From: Hymenobacter negativus
GTDB lineage: Bacteria > Bacteroidota > Bacteroidia > Cytophagales > Hymenobacteraceae
DNA length: 64,000 nt
NCBI RefSeq assembly: GCF_017571495.1
Contig: NZ_JAGETZ010000004.1
Location: 434,001-498,000 of the forward strand
Direction of reading: 5' to 3'
In this document: positions 1 through 10,106 of the stretch, one piece after another
Layout: the number at the start of each line of letters is the position of its first letter
How positions within the stretch are numbered: the first letter of the stretch is position 1
Program-made: the position numbers and the translations under genes
Notes under the pieces: model-generated
Told to the model about the DNA's origin: nothing
The model's database searches: none
Seen by the model: only the letters and a program-made list of their open reading frames with translations

Positions 1-807
1 AGCAGCCTCACCACCTACAAGCGCACCGAAAGCGCCCCGCTCATCTCGCACTACAACTTGTTCCGCTCGGCCGAAATCAACGGCAACCCGGCCCCGGGCT
101 ACAGCTCCGGCGACGCTATTAAAGCCCTGCAGGAGGAAGCTGCCAAGTCCCTGCCGCAGGGCTACGGTTACGAATTCTCGGGCCTGAGCCGCGAAGAATT
201 ACTGGCGGGCGGCCAGACGATTTACATCTTTGCGCTGTCTATTGCCTTCGTGTTCCTATTCCTGGCGGCCCTGTATGAGAGCTGGTCGGTGCCGTTCTCG
301 GTACTGCTGGCGGTGCCGGTGGGCATCTTCGGAGCCATCCTGGCGCTGTTTTTCCTGCCCAAGCTCACCAACAATATCTACGCTCAAATCGGGATGATTA
401 CGCTGATTGGTCTATCCGCCAAAAACGCCATCCTGATTATCGAATTTGCCAAGGAACGGGTTGATAAGGGCATGCCGCTGGTAGATGCCACGCTCGAAGC
501 CGTGCGCCTGCGCCTGCGCCCCATCATTATGACTTCGCTGGCCTTTATTCTGGGCATTGCGCCGCTCACGTTTGCCTCCGGCGCTGGCTCGCAAGCCCGC
601 CAGACCTTGGGCTGGACGGTACTCGGCGGCATGCTGGCGGCCACAGCCTTGGCCATTTTCATCGTGCCGGTGCTCTACGTCCTCATCACCCGCTTCGCCT
701 ACGGCAAGGAGAAACTGGCCGAGCTGGAGAAGAACTACAAGCCTGATGAGGAGCACGGCGGCCACCACGAGGAAAAAGGCCCCGCGCCAGAGCCCAGCCC
801 GGCGTAA
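1..807 (+). CDS. RND efflux pump inner-membrane permease, C-terminal part (5' truncated by window)
   Basis: The reading frame is open from the first base, so the gene starts outside the window; about 268 residues are visible. It is the C-terminal end of an AcrB/MexB-type hydrophobe/amphiphile exporter (HAE1 family), which drives drug or solvent efflux by proton antiport in the inner membrane. Visible are the end of the second periplasmic porter domain (GLSREELLAGGQ) and several membrane segments, including the typical IGLSAKNAILIIEFAKE and RLRPIIMTSLAFILG stretches and a VPVLYVL last helix. The tail is His/Glu rich and cytoplasmic. A strong hairpin terminator follows directly. The substrate cannot be inferred. 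Confidence 0.93.
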   Translation, partial: SSLTTYKRTESAPLISHYNLFRSAEINGNPAPGYSSGDAIKALQEEAAKSLPQGYGYEFSGLSREELLAGGQTIYIFALSIAFVFLFLAALYESWSVPFSVLLAVPVGIFGAILALFFLPKLTNNIYAQIGMITLIGLSAKNAILIIEFAKERVDKGMPLVDATLEAVRLRLRPIIMTSLAFILGIAPLTFASGAGSQARQTLGWTVLGGMLAATALAIFIVPVLYVLITRFAYGKEKLAELEKNYKPDEEHGGHHEEKGPAPEPSPA

Positions 808-826
808 TCTGCCATATTACGGGAAT

Positions 827-866
827 AATAAAAATGCCTCTCTACTGTCAGAGAGGCATTTTTATT
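827..866. terminator. Intrinsic terminator after RND permease gene
   Basis: A perfect 16-bp inverted repeat (827-842 and 851-866) with an 8-nt loop. The arms carry A-rich and T-rich outer ends, so it can terminate on either strand. It lies 20 bp after the efflux gene stop codon. Confidence 0.85.
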
Positions 867-935
867 ATATAGCCTGTTGGTAAAATGGGTCGAGTTGGTA
901 TTATTGCAGCTTTCTATTTTACTGCGTTATACAAC

Positions 936-1328
936 ATGGGTACCTGGGGAACTGGCAATTTCGACAACGACATGGCGGCCGACTACGCTGCTGCTTTTCA
1001 GGACGACCCCAACGAAACCATGCTGCTCGAAACCCTGGCATCGGTCGCCGACGAAGGGTACCCCGAAGCTGACGAAGCCAGCGAAGCCCTGGCCGCCGCC
1101 GAAATCATCGCCGCCGCCTTGGGCAAACCCGTACGCGGCTTCCCCGAGGACCTGCTGCAAAGCGCTCAAAATCTGCACCTCACCAACCCCGAATCGGCCC
1201 AGCGACTGACGCGCAAGGCTATTAAGGTTATTCTTAAAAAGTCTGAGCTCAAGGAGCTTTGGGAAGAAGGTGATGAGTACGAGCAGTGGATTGCCATGCA
1301 GGACGCTCTCCTCGAACGCCTGGCCTGA
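936..1328 (+). CDS. DUF4259 domain-containing protein
   Basis: A protein of 130 residues beginning MGTWGTGNFDNDMAADY, the hallmark start of DUF4259 proteins. I place the start at the ATG at 936 rather than an upstream in-frame codon because the family begins with MGTWG. The protein is acidic, helical and lacks a signal peptide or membrane segment, so it is probably cytoplasmic. Its function is unknown; members often occur as scattered single genes. It is a single-gene unit here, between a terminator and a palindromic intergenic repeat. Confidence 0.85.
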   Translation: MGTWGTGNFDNDMAADYAAAFQDDPNETMLLETLASVADEGYPEADEASEALAAAEIIAAALGKPVRGFPEDLLQSAQNLHLTNPESAQRLTRKAIKVILKKSELKELWEEGDEYEQWIAMQDALLERLA

Positions 1329-1428
1329 ACGAGTACCCCGAATTTCTAATTCGGCGCACCTTGCGCATATAGCTCAGGCATCGGCCCGCGAGTCCTATGC
1401 GGGCCGAATTGGAAATTCGGGTACTCGT
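1329..1428. repeat. Intergenic palindromic repeat, family A (copy 1)
   Basis: Two inverted arms (about 1329-1357 and 1403-1428) of the form CGAGTACCCCGAATTTC / GAAATTCGGGTACTCG flank a central loop. The same arms recur at 8922-9020, 19075-19155 and 43692-43768, with a decayed half copy near 10018. All copies lie between genes, like REP/BIME elements. Confidence 0.85.
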
Positions 1429-1510
1429 GCCAAGCGGATTTTCAAACCTGCCATGCCCCGGACGAGTTGTTAGCCAACGGCCGGTTAGTGCCGCTTAATC
1501 AATTGTATTA

Positions 1511-2116
1511 ATGGGATTACTGGTGCTCGTCCGACACGGCGAATCGACGGCCAACCTTGCAAATGTTTTCACTGGCTGGCTCGATGTGGCGCTCAGCCCC
1601 AAAGGCGACGAGGAAGCGCAGTTAGTGGCCGAAAAGCTGCGCGGCTACCACTTCGATGCGGCTTACAGCTCCACCCTCATCCGGGCCGAGCGCACGCTGG
1701 ACATTATTGTGGCCCGGCCGGCCTGGGCCACTATCCCGGTGCACCACATCGAGGCCCTGAAGGAGCGGATGTACGGTGACCTGCAAGGCCTCAACAAAGC
1801 CGAAATCGCCCTGAAATACGGCCAGGAACAGGTCGACATCTGGCGGCGCAGCTACGATGTTGCCCCGCCCGGCGGCGAAAGCCTCCAGCAAACCCAGGCC
1901 CGAACCGTAAAATTTTATGAAGCCGAAATCGTGCCCCAGCTCCGGGCCGGCAAGAATATTCTCATCGTATCGCACGGCAATACGCTGCGCGGGTTGCGCA
2001 TGTATTTGGAGCATCTCACGCCCGAGCAGGTAATGGCGCTGGAAATCGTGACCGGCGGCGTACACGTTTACCGGTTCGATGCAGAGATGAAGATTGTAGA
2101 AACGCGCAACCTGTAA
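1511..2116 (+). CDS. gpmA: 2,3-bisphosphoglycerate-dependent phosphoglycerate mutase
   Basis: A 201-residue member of the histidine phosphatase superfamily that interconverts 3- and 2-phosphoglycerate in glycolysis, in the cytoplasm. The phosphohistidine motif RHGE is at residues 8-11 and the second catalytic histidine is in SHGNTLR (H155). The segment ERMYGDLQGLNKAE carries the Glu proton donor typical of dPGM. The length is slightly shorter than E. coli GpmA (about 250), as usual for the short Bacteroidota forms. It stands alone, after the family A repeat and before a small hairpin. Confidence 0.9.
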   Translation: MGLLVLVRHGESTANLANVFTGWLDVALSPKGDEEAQLVAEKLRGYHFDAAYSSTLIRAERTLDIIVARPAWATIPVHHIEALKERMYGDLQGLNKAEIALKYGQEQVDIWRRSYDVAPPGGESLQQTQARTVKFYEAEIVPQLRAGKNILIVSHGNTLRGLRMYLEHLTPEQVMALEIVTGGVHVYRFDAEMKIVETRNL

Positions 2117-2148
2117 GTAGCGTGGCCCTGGTGGTCCGCACTACTTAC
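2113..2148. terminator. Imperfect hairpin after gpmA
   Basis: Arms GTAAGTAG (2113-2120) and CTACTTAC (2141-2148), extended imperfectly inward, overlap the gpmA stop. There is no clear T tract, so this is either a weak terminator or a decayed intergenic repeat. Confidence 0.4.
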
Positions 2149-2242
2149 AAATCGCAACGCCAGCGCACCGAACGGAGTAAGCTGGGCATCAACTTTCTCA
2201 CCCACCGGCGCCGTCCGAAACCGGCGCTCCATTCCCACCCGC

Positions 2243-3556
2243 ATGGGCCCGCAATTCCTATTCGCTACTGGCATCGAAAACAGCAACCCCACCATCCAAA
2301 ACGGCAAGCTGCGCGTGGATGAGATGGAGAAATGCGGCCATTATAAGTTCTGGCAGCGCGATTTTGAGTTGGTACAGGAGCTGGGCATCTGCTTCCTGCG
2401 CTACGGGCCGCCCATTCACACCACTTGGCTGGGGCCGGGCAAATACGACTGGAGCTTTGCCGACGTAACGTTTCAGGACCTGCTACGGCGCAACATCGCG
2501 CCCATCGTGGACCTGTGCCACTTCGGCGTGCCTGACTGGCTGGGCAACTTCCAGAATCCGGAGTTTCCGGTGCTGTTTGCGCAATATGCGCGGGCGTTTG
2601 CGCAGCGGTTTCCGTGGGTGCAGCTCTACACGCCGGTGAACGAGATGTACATCTGTGCGCAATTTTCGGCCCTGTATGGCTGGTGGAACGAGCAGTTGAG
2701 CAGCGACCAGGCCTTCGTAACAGCGCTTAAGTACATCGTGAAGGCCAACGTCATGGCCATGCAGTCCATCTTGGAAGTGCGGCCCGATGCCATTTTCATT
2801 CAGAGCGAGTCGTCGGAGTATTTCCACGCCGAAAACCCGGCCGCCATCAAGCCCGCCGAAATCATGAACGCCCGCCGGTTTTTGTCATTAGACCTGAACT
2901 ACGGCCGCCGCGTGAACTCGGAGATGTACGAGTACCTGTTCGACAACGGCATGACGCGCGACGAGTACCACTTCTTCCAGGGCAATAGCCTGAAGCACCA
3001 CTGCATCATGGGCAACGACTACTACCGCACCAACGAACACCGCGTGCGGGCCGACGGCAGCACCTCGGCCTCGGGCGAAGTCTTTGGCTACCACGTCATC
3101 ACCAGTCAGTACCACGACCGCTACCGCCTGCCCGTAATGCATACCGAAACCAACCTCTGGCAGGGCCCTTGCGGCGACGAAGCCGTGAACTGGTTATGGA
3201 AAGAGTGGGCCAACGTGCTGCGCGTGCGCAACGACGGGGTGCCCATGATTGGCTTCACCTGGTATTCCCTCACCGACCAAGTGGACTGGGACACTGCCCT
3301 GCGCGAGCCCAATGGCAACGTGAACCCGCTGGGATTGTACGACCTGGACCGCAACATCCGCCCCGTTGGCGCGGCCTACAAGCAGCTCATCGCGGACTGG
3401 AACCAGGTGCTGCCCGCCCAAAGCGTGTGCCTGCAAGTTCCCATCGTGATGCCCCGGGCCAGCAACGAGGCCTGGGTTCGCGAGCAACAAGCTAACGTGC
3501 GAGCCGACACCGCCGATAAGTCGACCGAGCCCGCCAATGCCACCCCGCAGTCCTGA
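2243..3556 (+). CDS. Glycoside hydrolase family 1-like protein (beta-glycosidase)
   Basis: A 437-residue protein with the (beta/alpha)8 features of family 1 glycosidases. The acid/base glutamate is in TPVNEMY (E134) and the probable nucleophile in HTETN (E302), matching the family TxNE and TEN motifs in position and order. GFTWYSLTDQVDWDT near residue 350 corresponds to the conserved late aglycone-site region of the family. There is no signal peptide, so it is probably cytoplasmic. The C-terminal 40 residues are low complexity (TADKSTEPANATPQS). The start at 2243 is the first ATG in frame. The substrate is unknown. Confidence 0.78.
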   Translation: MGPQFLFATGIENSNPTIQNGKLRVDEMEKCGHYKFWQRDFELVQELGICFLRYGPPIHTTWLGPGKYDWSFADVTFQDLLRRNIAPIVDLCHFGVPDWLGNFQNPEFPVLFAQYARAFAQRFPWVQLYTPVNEMYICAQFSALYGWWNEQLSSDQAFVTALKYIVKANVMAMQSILEVRPDAIFIQSESSEYFHAENPAAIKPAEIMNARRFLSLDLNYGRRVNSEMYEYLFDNGMTRDEYHFFQGNSLKHHCIMGNDYYRTNEHRVRADGSTSASGEVFGYHVITSQYHDRYRLPVMHTETNLWQGPCGDEAVNWLWKEWANVLRVRNDGVPMIGFTWYSLTDQVDWDTALREPNGNVNPLGLYDLDRNIRPVGAAYKQLIADWNQVLPAQSVCLQVPIVMPRASNEAWVREQQANVRADTADKSTEPANATPQS

Positions 3557-3621
3557 CCCGGCACCACCAGCACTGACAAAAGACGTATGTTTGCGGCCAT
3601 TTTTAACCGCTTTGCCCCGCT

Positions 3622-4089
3622 ATGAGCATTACCATTGGCAGCCTCGCCGAACTAGAACAATACGCCGGCCAGGAGTTGGGCACGTCCGAATTCCACACCA
3701 TCACGCAGGAGCAAATCAACCAGTTTGCCGCCGCCACGCTCGATTTTCAGTGGATTCATACCGACCCCGCGCGAGCTGCCACGGAGTCGCCTTTCAAGGC
3801 CACCATTGCCCACGGCTACCTCACGGTGGCGCTCCTACCCTACCTCTGGCAGCAAATCGTGACCATTGAAAACCTGAAAATGCAGGTGAACTACGAAATC
3901 GAGTCGCTCCGCTTCAACCAGGCCGTGACCGTAGACAGCGCCGTGCGCCTCCGCGCCAAGCTACTATCAATAGCCAACCTGCGCGGCATCGCTAAAACCC
4001 GCATCGAAGTAGCGCTGGAGATTGAGGGCGCAAAAAAGCCCGCATACACGGGCGTGGTTACGTTCCTGTATCATTTTCAGGAGCAATAG
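3622..4089 (+). CDS. MaoC-like (R)-specific enoyl-CoA hydratase
   Basis: A 155-residue single hot-dog-fold protein of the MaoC/R-hydratase family, which hydrates trans-2-enoyl-CoA to (R)-3-hydroxyacyl-CoA. The catalytic D-x4-H pair is seen in DFQWIHTD (D41, H46), followed by the conserved SPFKATIAHGYLTVALL stretch of the hydratase motif. Its length is normal for a one-domain member. It is a single-gene unit, with a possible promoter-like TATGTTTG at 3586-3593 but no matching upstream element. A hairpin follows. Confidence 0.9.
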   Translation: MSITIGSLAELEQYAGQELGTSEFHTITQEQINQFAAATLDFQWIHTDPARAATESPFKATIAHGYLTVALLPYLWQQIVTIENLKMQVNYEIESLRFNQAVTVDSAVRLRAKLLSIANLRGIAKTRIEVALEIEGAKKPAYTGVVTFLYHFQEQ

Positions 4090-4114
4090 TACTGACGGAA
4101 ACCCGCCAGAAAAT

Positions 4115-4148
4115 GATGCTTCGGCTGGTACCTGCTGGCCGAAGCATC
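4115..4148. terminator. Hairpin between convergent genes
   Basis: A perfect 11-bp stem (4115-4125, 4138-4148; GATGCTTCGGC) with a 12-nt loop, lying between the MaoC gene and the convergent gene at 4156. A T tract is lacking, so termination strength is uncertain. Confidence 0.55.
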
Positions 4149-4155
4149 AGCGCGG

Positions 4156-4551
4156 CTACATGTCCACCAGTTGACAGGCCTTGTCGAGCACGAAGGCAGC
4201 GACTTCGGCTGGCAATGGCCACTCCGTACAAGGCATAGCTTCTTTGTACACATAAATTTGGGCGTTCATGAGAATTGCGCCTGTTGTCGACGCAACTACC
4301 ATACTGTGACCGCCTGCACGGTCCAACGCCACCTTACCAAGGGCCAATTGGTCGACAACATGGCAGGTATCGTGATAAAAGCTCGTTTCCCTAACGGCTT
4401 GCGTGGCACAGAGCACCATTCCAAAGGCGGCTACATTCCGCCATTCAACTAAGTTGAAACGCCGGACCACAACAATAGCCAAGACTTCTTGCAAGTCGTT
4501 GCAATTGCCGATGACTCCAAATTTTTGACGAATTTCAGCAGTTAGTATCAC
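4156..4551 (-). CDS. Hypothetical protein (131 aa)
   Basis: I do not recognise this family. The 131-residue product, starting at a GTG at 4551, has no signal peptide and mixes hydrophobic strands with polar loops; it contains five scattered cysteines and a YKEAMPCTEWPLP segment. It lies nine bases downstream of the DUF779 gene on the same strand and may be co-transcribed with it. Base composition is a little lower in GC than its neighbours. The reading frame might be coding; no homologue can be named. Confidence 0.5.
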   Translation of the reverse strand: MILTAEIRQKFGVIGNCNDLQEVLAIVVVRRFNLVEWRNVAAFGMVLCATQAVRETSFYHDTCHVVDQLALGKVALDRAGGHSMVVASTTGAILMNAQIYVYKEAMPCTEWPLPAEVAAFVLDKACQLVDM

Positions 4552-4560
4552 AGCGTAAAC

Positions 4561-4965
4561 TTAAGACGCCGCCTCAGTAATTTCCGGGTACTCATCGCCG
4601 GCGTACACCGGCTCCATGTCCTTTTCCTCGTCCTCGGTGAAAAGCCGCGAGCGGATGAGGAAACGCACCCCGAGCGGGATTTCCAACGAGAAGCTCGCGC
4701 CGCGGCCCTTCACCACGTCCACCGTGAGCTGGGTGTGTTTCCAGTAGGCAAACTGGCTGGCGCTTATGAAGAAGTCGCAGCCGTGAATGCGGCCCAGCCA
4801 CGTGTCGTTGCTGCCCACCCGAAACTCGCCCTTGGCAAAGCACATGGGCGAGGAGCCGTCGCAGCAGCCGCCGCTTTGATGAAACATAAGCGGGCCATGC
4901 TCGTCGCGGAGCAGGTCGATGGTGGCTTCGGCGGCGGTGGTGACGAGGACGCGGGGGGTGGGCAT
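4561..4965 (-). CDS. DUF779 domain-containing protein
   Basis: A 134-residue protein with the diagnostic DUF779 core SGGCCDGSSPMC (residues 31-42), whose clustered cysteines suggest metal binding or redox chemistry. DUF779 genes are commonly found beside aldehyde dehydrogenases of the AldB/ExaC type; such a dehydrogenase lies 1.3 kb away at 6298-7827 on the same strand, with two genes in between. It is cytoplasmic and has no membrane segment. The molecular role is unknown; assistance in aldehyde dehydrogenase function is inferred only from context. Confidence 0.88.
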   Translation of the reverse strand: MPTPRVLVTTAAEATIDLLRDEHGPLMFHQSGGCCDGSSPMCFAKGEFRVGSNDTWLGRIHGCDFFISASQFAYWKHTQLTVDVVKGRGASFSLEIPLGVRFLIRSRLFTEDEEKDMEPVYAGDEYPEITEAAS

Positions 4966-4984
4966 GGTCGGGGTCAGTTAGAGA

Positions 4985-5332
4985 TTATTGCTTGCGGCGA
5001 AAGGTGTAGGTGATGCCTGTCCGCTCTTCGCGCACTAGCACCTCCTTGTCGGGTGCGACGGTGCCCGAGCCGGGGCGGCTTAGCCACTGGTAAGCCAGTT
5101 GGTGCTCGGCGTCCCAGTGGTAGTGCCGGTTGCCGCTGCTGGAGATGCTTCTTTGCCCTGCGTTAGGCATACGGTCGGTTTTGAGCGGCTCGCCAACTGG
5201 CGTAGCATCCGGCAGCGCTTCCGCTTTTTCTGCTTTCCAATCCGGATTCTTGCTGCCGGGCACGGGCAGCAGTTGGGCCTGGGCCGCGTGAGCCCCGCTC
5301 AGAAGTACCAAAAACAAGAACAAGCGTTTCAT
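4985..5332 (-). CDS. Secreted hypothetical protein (115 aa)
   Basis: A small exported protein of unknown function. The start at 5332 gives a classical signal peptide, MKRLFLFLVLLSGAHAAQAQ, with an AxA cleavage site; upstream in-frame codons would precede this with an implausible charged extension. The mature part has WDAEHQLAYQWLSRPG and a basic end YTFRRKQ. It is 19 bp upstream of the DUF779 gene on the same strand, so the two may share a transcript. No family could be recognised. Confidence 0.7.
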   Translation of the reverse strand: MKRLFLFLVLLSGAHAAQAQLLPVPGSKNPDWKAEKAEALPDATPVGEPLKTDRMPNAGQRSISSSGNRHYHWDAEHQLAYQWLSRPGSGTVAPDKEVLVREERTGITYTFRRKQ

Positions 5333-5494
5333 AAGGTCGATGCATTGGTTTCTGAACAAGACGCATTTACTACGAAAAGGATGCTTCGAAATGCAACGCC
5401 AATTGGGATGACCTCGCCGTGAAACCTCACGCAACAGCACAACCCGATTTGAGGCCTTGCCGTTGGCTTAAGTACCCTTCAACCCAAGGCGCAC

Positions 5495-6226
5495 ATGGAA
5501 CGAACAGTAGGTGACCCCGGCGAATTTCTGAACAATTCAGTGGCCTCCCGGGCCGTGAATATTGAGCCGGACATGCGCAAAGTCCGGCGGCTCGACATCT
5601 ACCACCAGAAATACAGCAAATTGCTGCGCGGCTGGGGCTTAGCTGGGTTGGTCCTGTTGGCTATAGGTGTCGCCCTTTGGTACTTCCAGCACCAGATATG
5701 GGGAAGCATTTTTGGGGTGCTGGCCCTGCCGGTGCTATTTATTGCCTCACGGCTGCCGCAAACGCTCAAGGGCGATGCCTACCGCAACGGCTTGCTGATT
5801 CCAGGCATCATCTCCAATTTGAATCCGCTGACCATCACCTGCCTGGCCGATGTACGAACCAGCGACGACGATGAGGACGAAACTGGCGGTATCGTATGGG
5901 GCGTGAAGCAGGTTGTTGTTCCGCAGCTCACTGTACATCCCGAGCAATTGGGCGAGCAGGTGCCGTGCGTTTCCCTGTTCGGAGAAACCGATGCGGACGG
6001 CGAAATCTACCTCAATTTTGAGCCGCGCCCACTGGTCTGGGGCACCGACGACAACAGTATTATAAAACAGGCCCGCCAAGCTATTGAAGAGGAAGAATGG
6101 CTGCTCCTGCCGCCACTAGCCGTTGCCTTTGACAGCAGCGAGAAAAACGAAAACGGCATTGCATATTTCGATTCGCAACTACGACCAGTAGCATTGCCCA
6201 AACCAGCTGATACTACTGCGAAATAA
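5495..6226 (+). CDS. DUF3239-like membrane protein
   Basis: A 243-residue protein with two close membrane segments at about residues 48-84 (GLAGLVLLAIGVALWYF, then SIFGVLALPVLFIAS), followed by a soluble domain beginning GDAYRNGLLIPGIISN. That domain, with EQVPCVSLFG and FEPRPLVWGTDD, resembles DUF3239, a family of unknown function. The C-terminal part is acidic. It is a single transcription unit ended by a strong hairpin. The family assignment is from memory of the motif pattern and should be tested. Confidence 0.72.
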   Translation: MERTVGDPGEFLNNSVASRAVNIEPDMRKVRRLDIYHQKYSKLLRGWGLAGLVLLAIGVALWYFQHQIWGSIFGVLALPVLFIASRLPQTLKGDAYRNGLLIPGIISNLNPLTITCLADVRTSDDDEDETGGIVWGVKQVVVPQLTVHPEQLGEQVPCVSLFGETDADGEIYLNFEPRPLVWGTDDNSIIKQARQAIEEEEWLLLPPLAVAFDSSEKNENGIAYFDSQLRPVALPKPADTTAK

Positions 6227-6270
6227 AAGGACGGTCATGCTTCGACTACGCTCAGCATGACCGTCCTTTT
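6225..6270. terminator. Bidirectional terminator / GTCATGC palindrome
   Basis: A 17-bp perfect stem (6225-6241, 6254-6270) with A and T runs on the outside. The core GGTCATGCT / AGCATGACC with CTACGCTCAG in the loop belongs to another short intergenic palindrome type; a decayed relative lies near 12000. It separates convergent genes. Confidence 0.8.
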
Positions 6271-6297
6271 TGAGCTAAGCAGCGAAGCTAATTAGCC

Positions 6298-7827
<1,530 letters not shown>

Positions 7828-7903
7828 GGCTTTTGGAACGTGGGAATTTGGTGAATGGGAAACGGTGTAAAGGTCCCTTTTTCCTTGGCGGCCGGGTTGT
7901 GGT

Positions 7904-7934
7904 ATTGTCGCAATGTGTGCGAAAATTGTCGCAA
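7904..7934. promoter_or_regulatory. Tandem ATTGTCGCAA sites between aldehyde dehydrogenase and araC-type genes
   Basis: Two identical 10-mers, ATTGTCGCAA, lie at 7904-7913 and 7925-7934, exactly 21 bp (two helical turns) apart. Direct repeats at this spacing are what AraC-family proteins bind. The site is 77-107 bp upstream of the dehydrogenase start and 57 bp upstream of the regulator start. Confidence 0.6.
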
Positions 7935-7990
7935 CTTGCCAGCATCTTCCCGTGTTAGGAGTGTGTACTCCCTCACCAAGCCACTTCACT

Positions 7991-8920
7991 ATGCCTTCGC
8001 GCGTCCATTTGCCTGCCGCCATTGCCCCGCTCGCCTTCGAACGCCTGCACTCGCTGGTAGAAAACCGGACGGTGTACAACCTGGAAGGCTTCGAGCTCAA
8101 CGTATTTGAAACGCACCGCGCCGCTCACCGCGTGCCCCTGCGCCTCGAAGGACTGGCCCTGACCACCATGCTGCGCGGCAAGAAAGTGATGCACCTGCCC
8201 GGCCGCGAAGCTTTTGACTACTTCCCCGGTGAAAGTGTGGTGGTGGACAAGGACGAGCTAATGGAAATCGACTTTCCCGACGCCTGCCTCTGCCAGCCCA
8301 CGCAGTGCCTGGCCGTGGCCATCGCGCCCGACACCATCCGCCACACCGTGGATTTGCTGAATGAGCGGTATCCGAAAGCTGAAACCCACCAGCCCTGGGC
8401 CATTCAGGGCCCCGAATATGCCCACCTCACCAACACGCCGGAGCTAACCGATACATTGGGTCGCCTGGTAGCCGTGTCGCGCACATCAGATATTAATAAG
8501 GACGTGCTGGCCGGCTTTACGCTCCAGGAATTGCTCGTGCGCCTGATGCAGACGCAGGCCCGCCAGCTTATTTTTCACGACTACGCCCGGCACCTCACCA
8601 CACACCGCTTCGCCGCCGTGGTGGAATACATCAAGGAACACCTGGCCGAAAATCTGACGATTGATAAGCTGAGCGCGCTGGCTTGCATGAGCAAGGCCAC
8701 GTTCTTCCGCGTGTTCAAGCGCGAGTTCGGGATTACGCCGGTCGAGTTCATCATTCGTGAGCGACTGGGCGAGGCCAAACGGCTGCTGCGCCACCCGCTG
8801 GCCAGCGTGGCGGAAGTGTGTTTGCGGGCGGGTTTTAACAACCTTTCCTACTTCCAGGCACTGTTTAAAAAGTACGAGGGCGTGACGCCGGGAGCTTATA
8901 AGAAGCAGATGGTGGCGTAA
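7991..8920 (+). CDS. AraC family transcriptional regulator
   Basis: A 309-residue regulator with an N-terminal AraC_N-type sensor domain ([20 protein letters not shown], about residues 40-70) and a C-terminal double helix-turn-helix ([18 protein letters not shown] onward, with [16 protein letters not shown] and [17 protein letters not shown]). The start at 7991 (MPSRVHLP) fits the domain; an upstream in-frame ATG at 7913 would overlap the putative operator. It is divergent from the aldehyde dehydrogenase gene, which it probably controls, likely activated by an aldehyde or alcohol, by analogy with similar pairs. Confidence 0.9.
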   Translation: MPSRVHLPAAIAPLAFERLHSLVENRTVYNLEGFELNVFETHRAAHRVPLRLEGLALTTMLRGKKVMHLPGREAFDYFPGESVVVDKDELMEIDFPDACLCQPTQCLAVAIAPDTIRHTVDLLNERYPKAETHQPWAIQGPEYAHLTNTPELTDTLGRLVAVSRTSDINKDVLAGFTLQELLVRLMQTQARQLIFHDYARHLTTHRFAAVVEYIKEHLAENLTIDKLSALACMSKATFFRVFKREFGITPVEFIIRERLGEAKRLLRHPLASVAEVCLRAGFNNLSYFQALFKKYEGVTPGAYKKQMVA

Positions 8921-8921
8921 G

Positions 8922-9020
8922 ACGAGTACCGCGAAATTCCATTTCGCCTCACGCCTGCGCCATTCGCTTCATCTCAAGCCAACCCTGGCGCAAGGCGAAA
9001 TGGAATTTCGCGGTACTCGT
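8922..9020. repeat. Intergenic palindromic repeat, family A (copy 2)
   Basis: Arms ACGAGTACCGCGAAATTCC (from 8922) and its inverse (8994-9020) flank a variable centre. The outer CGAGTAC is shared with the other copies but the inner arm differs (CGCGAAATTCCATTTCGCC), so both arms have changed together, keeping pairing. It lies between convergent genes. Confidence 0.8.
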
Positions 9021-9024
9021 TCTG

Positions 9025-9951
9025 CTAGAACACTACGCTGTACGGCGCGTCGGCCAGGCCGCGAATATCTTCGTGCAGGTCGACGCCCAGGATTTCGTGC
9101 ACATTGGCCCGGATGCGGTTGGAAATCTGGGTGAGCGGGAGGTCGTTGCTGTCTTTGCCGAAGGGGTCTTCAATTTCGTCGCCAATCATCTCGACCCCCA
9201 GCAGGGCGTAGGCGCCGAACATGGTGATGGGCACCGTGAGCCACTGGTAAGTATCGAGCAGGTTGAAGGGCATGGTGAGGATGAACACCGTGATGAAACC
9301 CTTAATGAAATAGCTGTAGGAGAAGGGAATAGGCGTGGATTTAATTCGCTCGCAAGCCCCAGCCACATCGAGCAACGCTTCGTGATGCTTTTGGATGGTA
9401 ATGAGGTGGATGGGTAAAATCCGCTCCTCGCGCAGCAGGTCTTCATAGAATTCCTGCAGCATGGCCGAGAGGCGCGAGGGCACGTGCCGCACGGTCTGCA
9501 AATGCTCGATGAAGCCGGGTTCGACGGCTTCCAGCTTTTCGAAGCGGACGCCTTTGCGCAGGTGGCCATCCAGAGCAATGGGGAAGTTGGAAAGCAGCCG
9601 GGCGAGGTAGGTGCGGGTGGCGTAATCGTCGGCGGGCAGGCGGGCGTGCAGCAGCACGGCCAGGTTACGGCAATTATTCACGAGCTGGCCCCACAGGCGG
9701 CGGCCTTCGTAAAAACGGTCGTAGGCAGTATTGGTCCGGAAGGCCAGCAGCAGGCTGAGCAAGATGCCCAGAAAGGAGAAGAACTCTTTATCGACGGCCA
9801 CATTTAGCCGGTGGTAGAGAATAACAACGGCCGTTACGGCGGTGGCGTAGAGTCCCACCCACAGCACCCGCTTCAGCAACGAGCGGATGATGCCGGAGGC
9901 GCGCAGGTGGCGCAGGGCCTCCCACCAGTCGGACGATTTATAGACTATCAT
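9025..9951 (-). CDS. Bestrophin-family anion channel protein
   Basis: A 308-residue bacterial bestrophin homologue (UPF0187 type). The N-terminal membrane segments (LLKRVLWVGLYATAVTAVVI, then FLGILLSLLLAFRTNTAYDRF) carry the conserved LAFRTNTAYDRFYEGRRLWG signature; two further segments lie at about residues 210-250 (GFITVFILTMPFNLLD, TVPITMFGAYALLGVEMIG) and are followed by the conserved DEIEDPFGKDSNDLPL calcium-clasp-like segment. Bestrophins form pentameric ion channels in the inner membrane. It is a single gene beside family A repeats, with no evident partner. Confidence 0.92.
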   Translation of the reverse strand: MIVYKSSDWWEALRHLRASGIIRSLLKRVLWVGLYATAVTAVVILYHRLNVAVDKEFFSFLGILLSLLLAFRTNTAYDRFYEGRRLWGQLVNNCRNLAVLLHARLPADDYATRTYLARLLSNFPIALDGHLRKGVRFEKLEAVEPGFIEHLQTVRHVPSRLSAMLQEFYEDLLREERILPIHLITIQKHHEALLDVAGACERIKSTPIPFSYSYFIKGFITVFILTMPFNLLDTYQWLTVPITMFGAYALLGVEMIGDEIEDPFGKDSNDLPLTQISNRIRANVHEILGVDLHEDIRGLADAPYSVVF

Positions 9952-10017
9952 GCAAAGCAGGCGGCAGCCGATTGGAGGCTGCGCCGGCCAAAAATACGGC
10001 TACCTGGAGTTGGATGG

Positions 10018-10075
10018 CACGAGTACCCCCGAAGCGGCACTTCAGCCTGCGTTGGAATTACTTGCGCAACGCGAG
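10018..10075. repeat. Family A palindromic repeat, decayed half copy
   Basis: The stretch begins CACGAGTACCCCCGAAG and keeps the internal part (GCGTTGGAATTACTTGCGCA, then ACGCGAG) seen in the centres of copies 3 and 4, but the second outer arm is missing. Confidence 0.55.
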
Positions 10076-10106
10076 CTGGCATGGCCTTTCGGATTGCTGG
10101 CGCCAG

